This document shows, piece by piece, positions 7,339-7,548 of a stretch of 7,548 nucleotides of DNA (the stretch's first letter is position 1; the number at the start of each line of letters is the position of its first letter). The stretch spans positions 1-7,548 of the forward strand of contig JADGOP010000101.1 in assembly GCA_017882935.1 (NCBI GenBank), written 5' to 3'. The notes under the pieces were generated by a model. It made no database searches and had not been told where the DNA came from. It saw only the letters and a program-made list of their open reading frames with translations. The translations under genes were made by a program, and so were the position numbers. Source of the DNA: Actinomycetota bacterium. GTDB taxonomy: Bacteria > Actinomycetota > Acidimicrobiia > Acidimicrobiales > Iamiaceae.

Positions 7339-7548
7339 CGACGACGACCCCGTACTTCGCCAGGATCTCGACGGCCTTGTCGAAGCTCGACAGGTCGATG
7401 ACGTCGTCGGTGTCGATGAGGATGCCCAGCTGGTCCTCGAGCTCGGTGATGAGCTGCATGTGGGCGAGCGAGTCCCAGCCCTCGGTCTCGGCGTAGCGGA
7501 CCGAGCCCCAGTCGACCGGGGGCTCGAGCGAGAAGAGCTCGGTGAACA
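7331..7548 (-). CDS. Acyl carrier protein (phosphopantetheine-binding), 5' truncated by the window edge
   Basis: 71 complete codons are visible on the reverse strand, in frame from 7546 to the TGA at 7333-7331. The start lies beyond the right edge; about 10-15 residues are probably missing compared with the usual 75-85. The attachment motif is AETEGWDSLAHMQLITELED, with the phosphopantetheine serine at visible residue 26 (codon 7471-7469). It is followed by acidic helices (LIDTDDVIDLSSFDKAVEIL) typical of the fold. The WDSL-HM form, with Trp before Asp-Ser-Leu, resembles the stand-alone carriers of glycan and secondary-metabolite clusters more than the housekeeping fatty-acid ACP, whose motif is usually GADSLD. 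It would be modified by a phosphopantetheinyl transferase and hold an acyl thioester for its operon partners. It is probably loaded by the AMP-binding ligase in the same operon (inference). Confidence 0.92.
   Translation of the reverse strand, partial: FTELFSLEPPVDWGSVRYAETEGWDSLAHMQLITELEDQLGILIDTDDVIDLSSFDKAVEILAKYGVVVGG

Noticed and set aside
6160..7401. A 413-codon plus-strand open frame antisense to the ligase, SDR and ACP genes.
   Set aside because: Same shadow pattern, arginine-rich with no domain, opposite three confidently recognised genes.

Overview
This window of very GC-rich DNA is almost entirely coding. It has GTG as well as ATG starts and strong third-position G/C bias, which suggests a high-GC actinobacterium (Actinomycetota). 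I cannot place it more finely from sequence alone. It looks like the interior of a surface-glycan (exopolysaccharide, capsule or glycoconjugate) locus, with genes cut by both window edges.

Left part, + strand: the 3' portion of a PLP-dependent nucleotide-sugar aminotransferase of the DegT/DnrJ/EryC1/StrS family (PglE/EpsN-like), 1-951. It is followed 10 nt later by a small monotopic phosphoglycosyl transferase (PglC-like), 962-1651. This pairing typically makes an amino-sugar and loads the sugar-1-phosphate onto undecaprenyl phosphate to start a glycan. The two genes converge on a minus-strand operon, with 9 nt between the opposing stop codons. A small perfect inverted repeat spans both stops.

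Right part, - strand, in transcription order from the right edge: a 5'-truncated acyl carrier protein (7548-7331), an SDR/FabG-like reductase (7338-6595), an AMP-binding acyl ligase (6583-5156), a LuxE-family acyl-protein synthetase (5159-4074), a LuxC-family acyl-CoA/fatty-acid reductase (4077-2836) and a GT4 glycosyltransferase (2839-1661). Four of the five junctions overlap by 4 or 8 nt and the fifth has an 11-nt gap, so this reads as one translationally coupled operon. Its promoter lies beyond the right edge.

The most interesting content is the ACP, SDR, ligase, LuxE and LuxC set. It looks like a complete carboxylic-acid activation, carrier and reduction module, with the expected catalytic residues of each family present. 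No luciferase genes are visible, and the module sits inside a glycan locus directly coupled to a glycosyltransferase. The most economical reading is that it makes an unusual acyl, aldehyde or alcohol-derived substituent for the glycan. The actual product cannot be read from this window. There are no RNA genes, mobile elements, CRISPR arrays or gene-free stretches over 300 bases.
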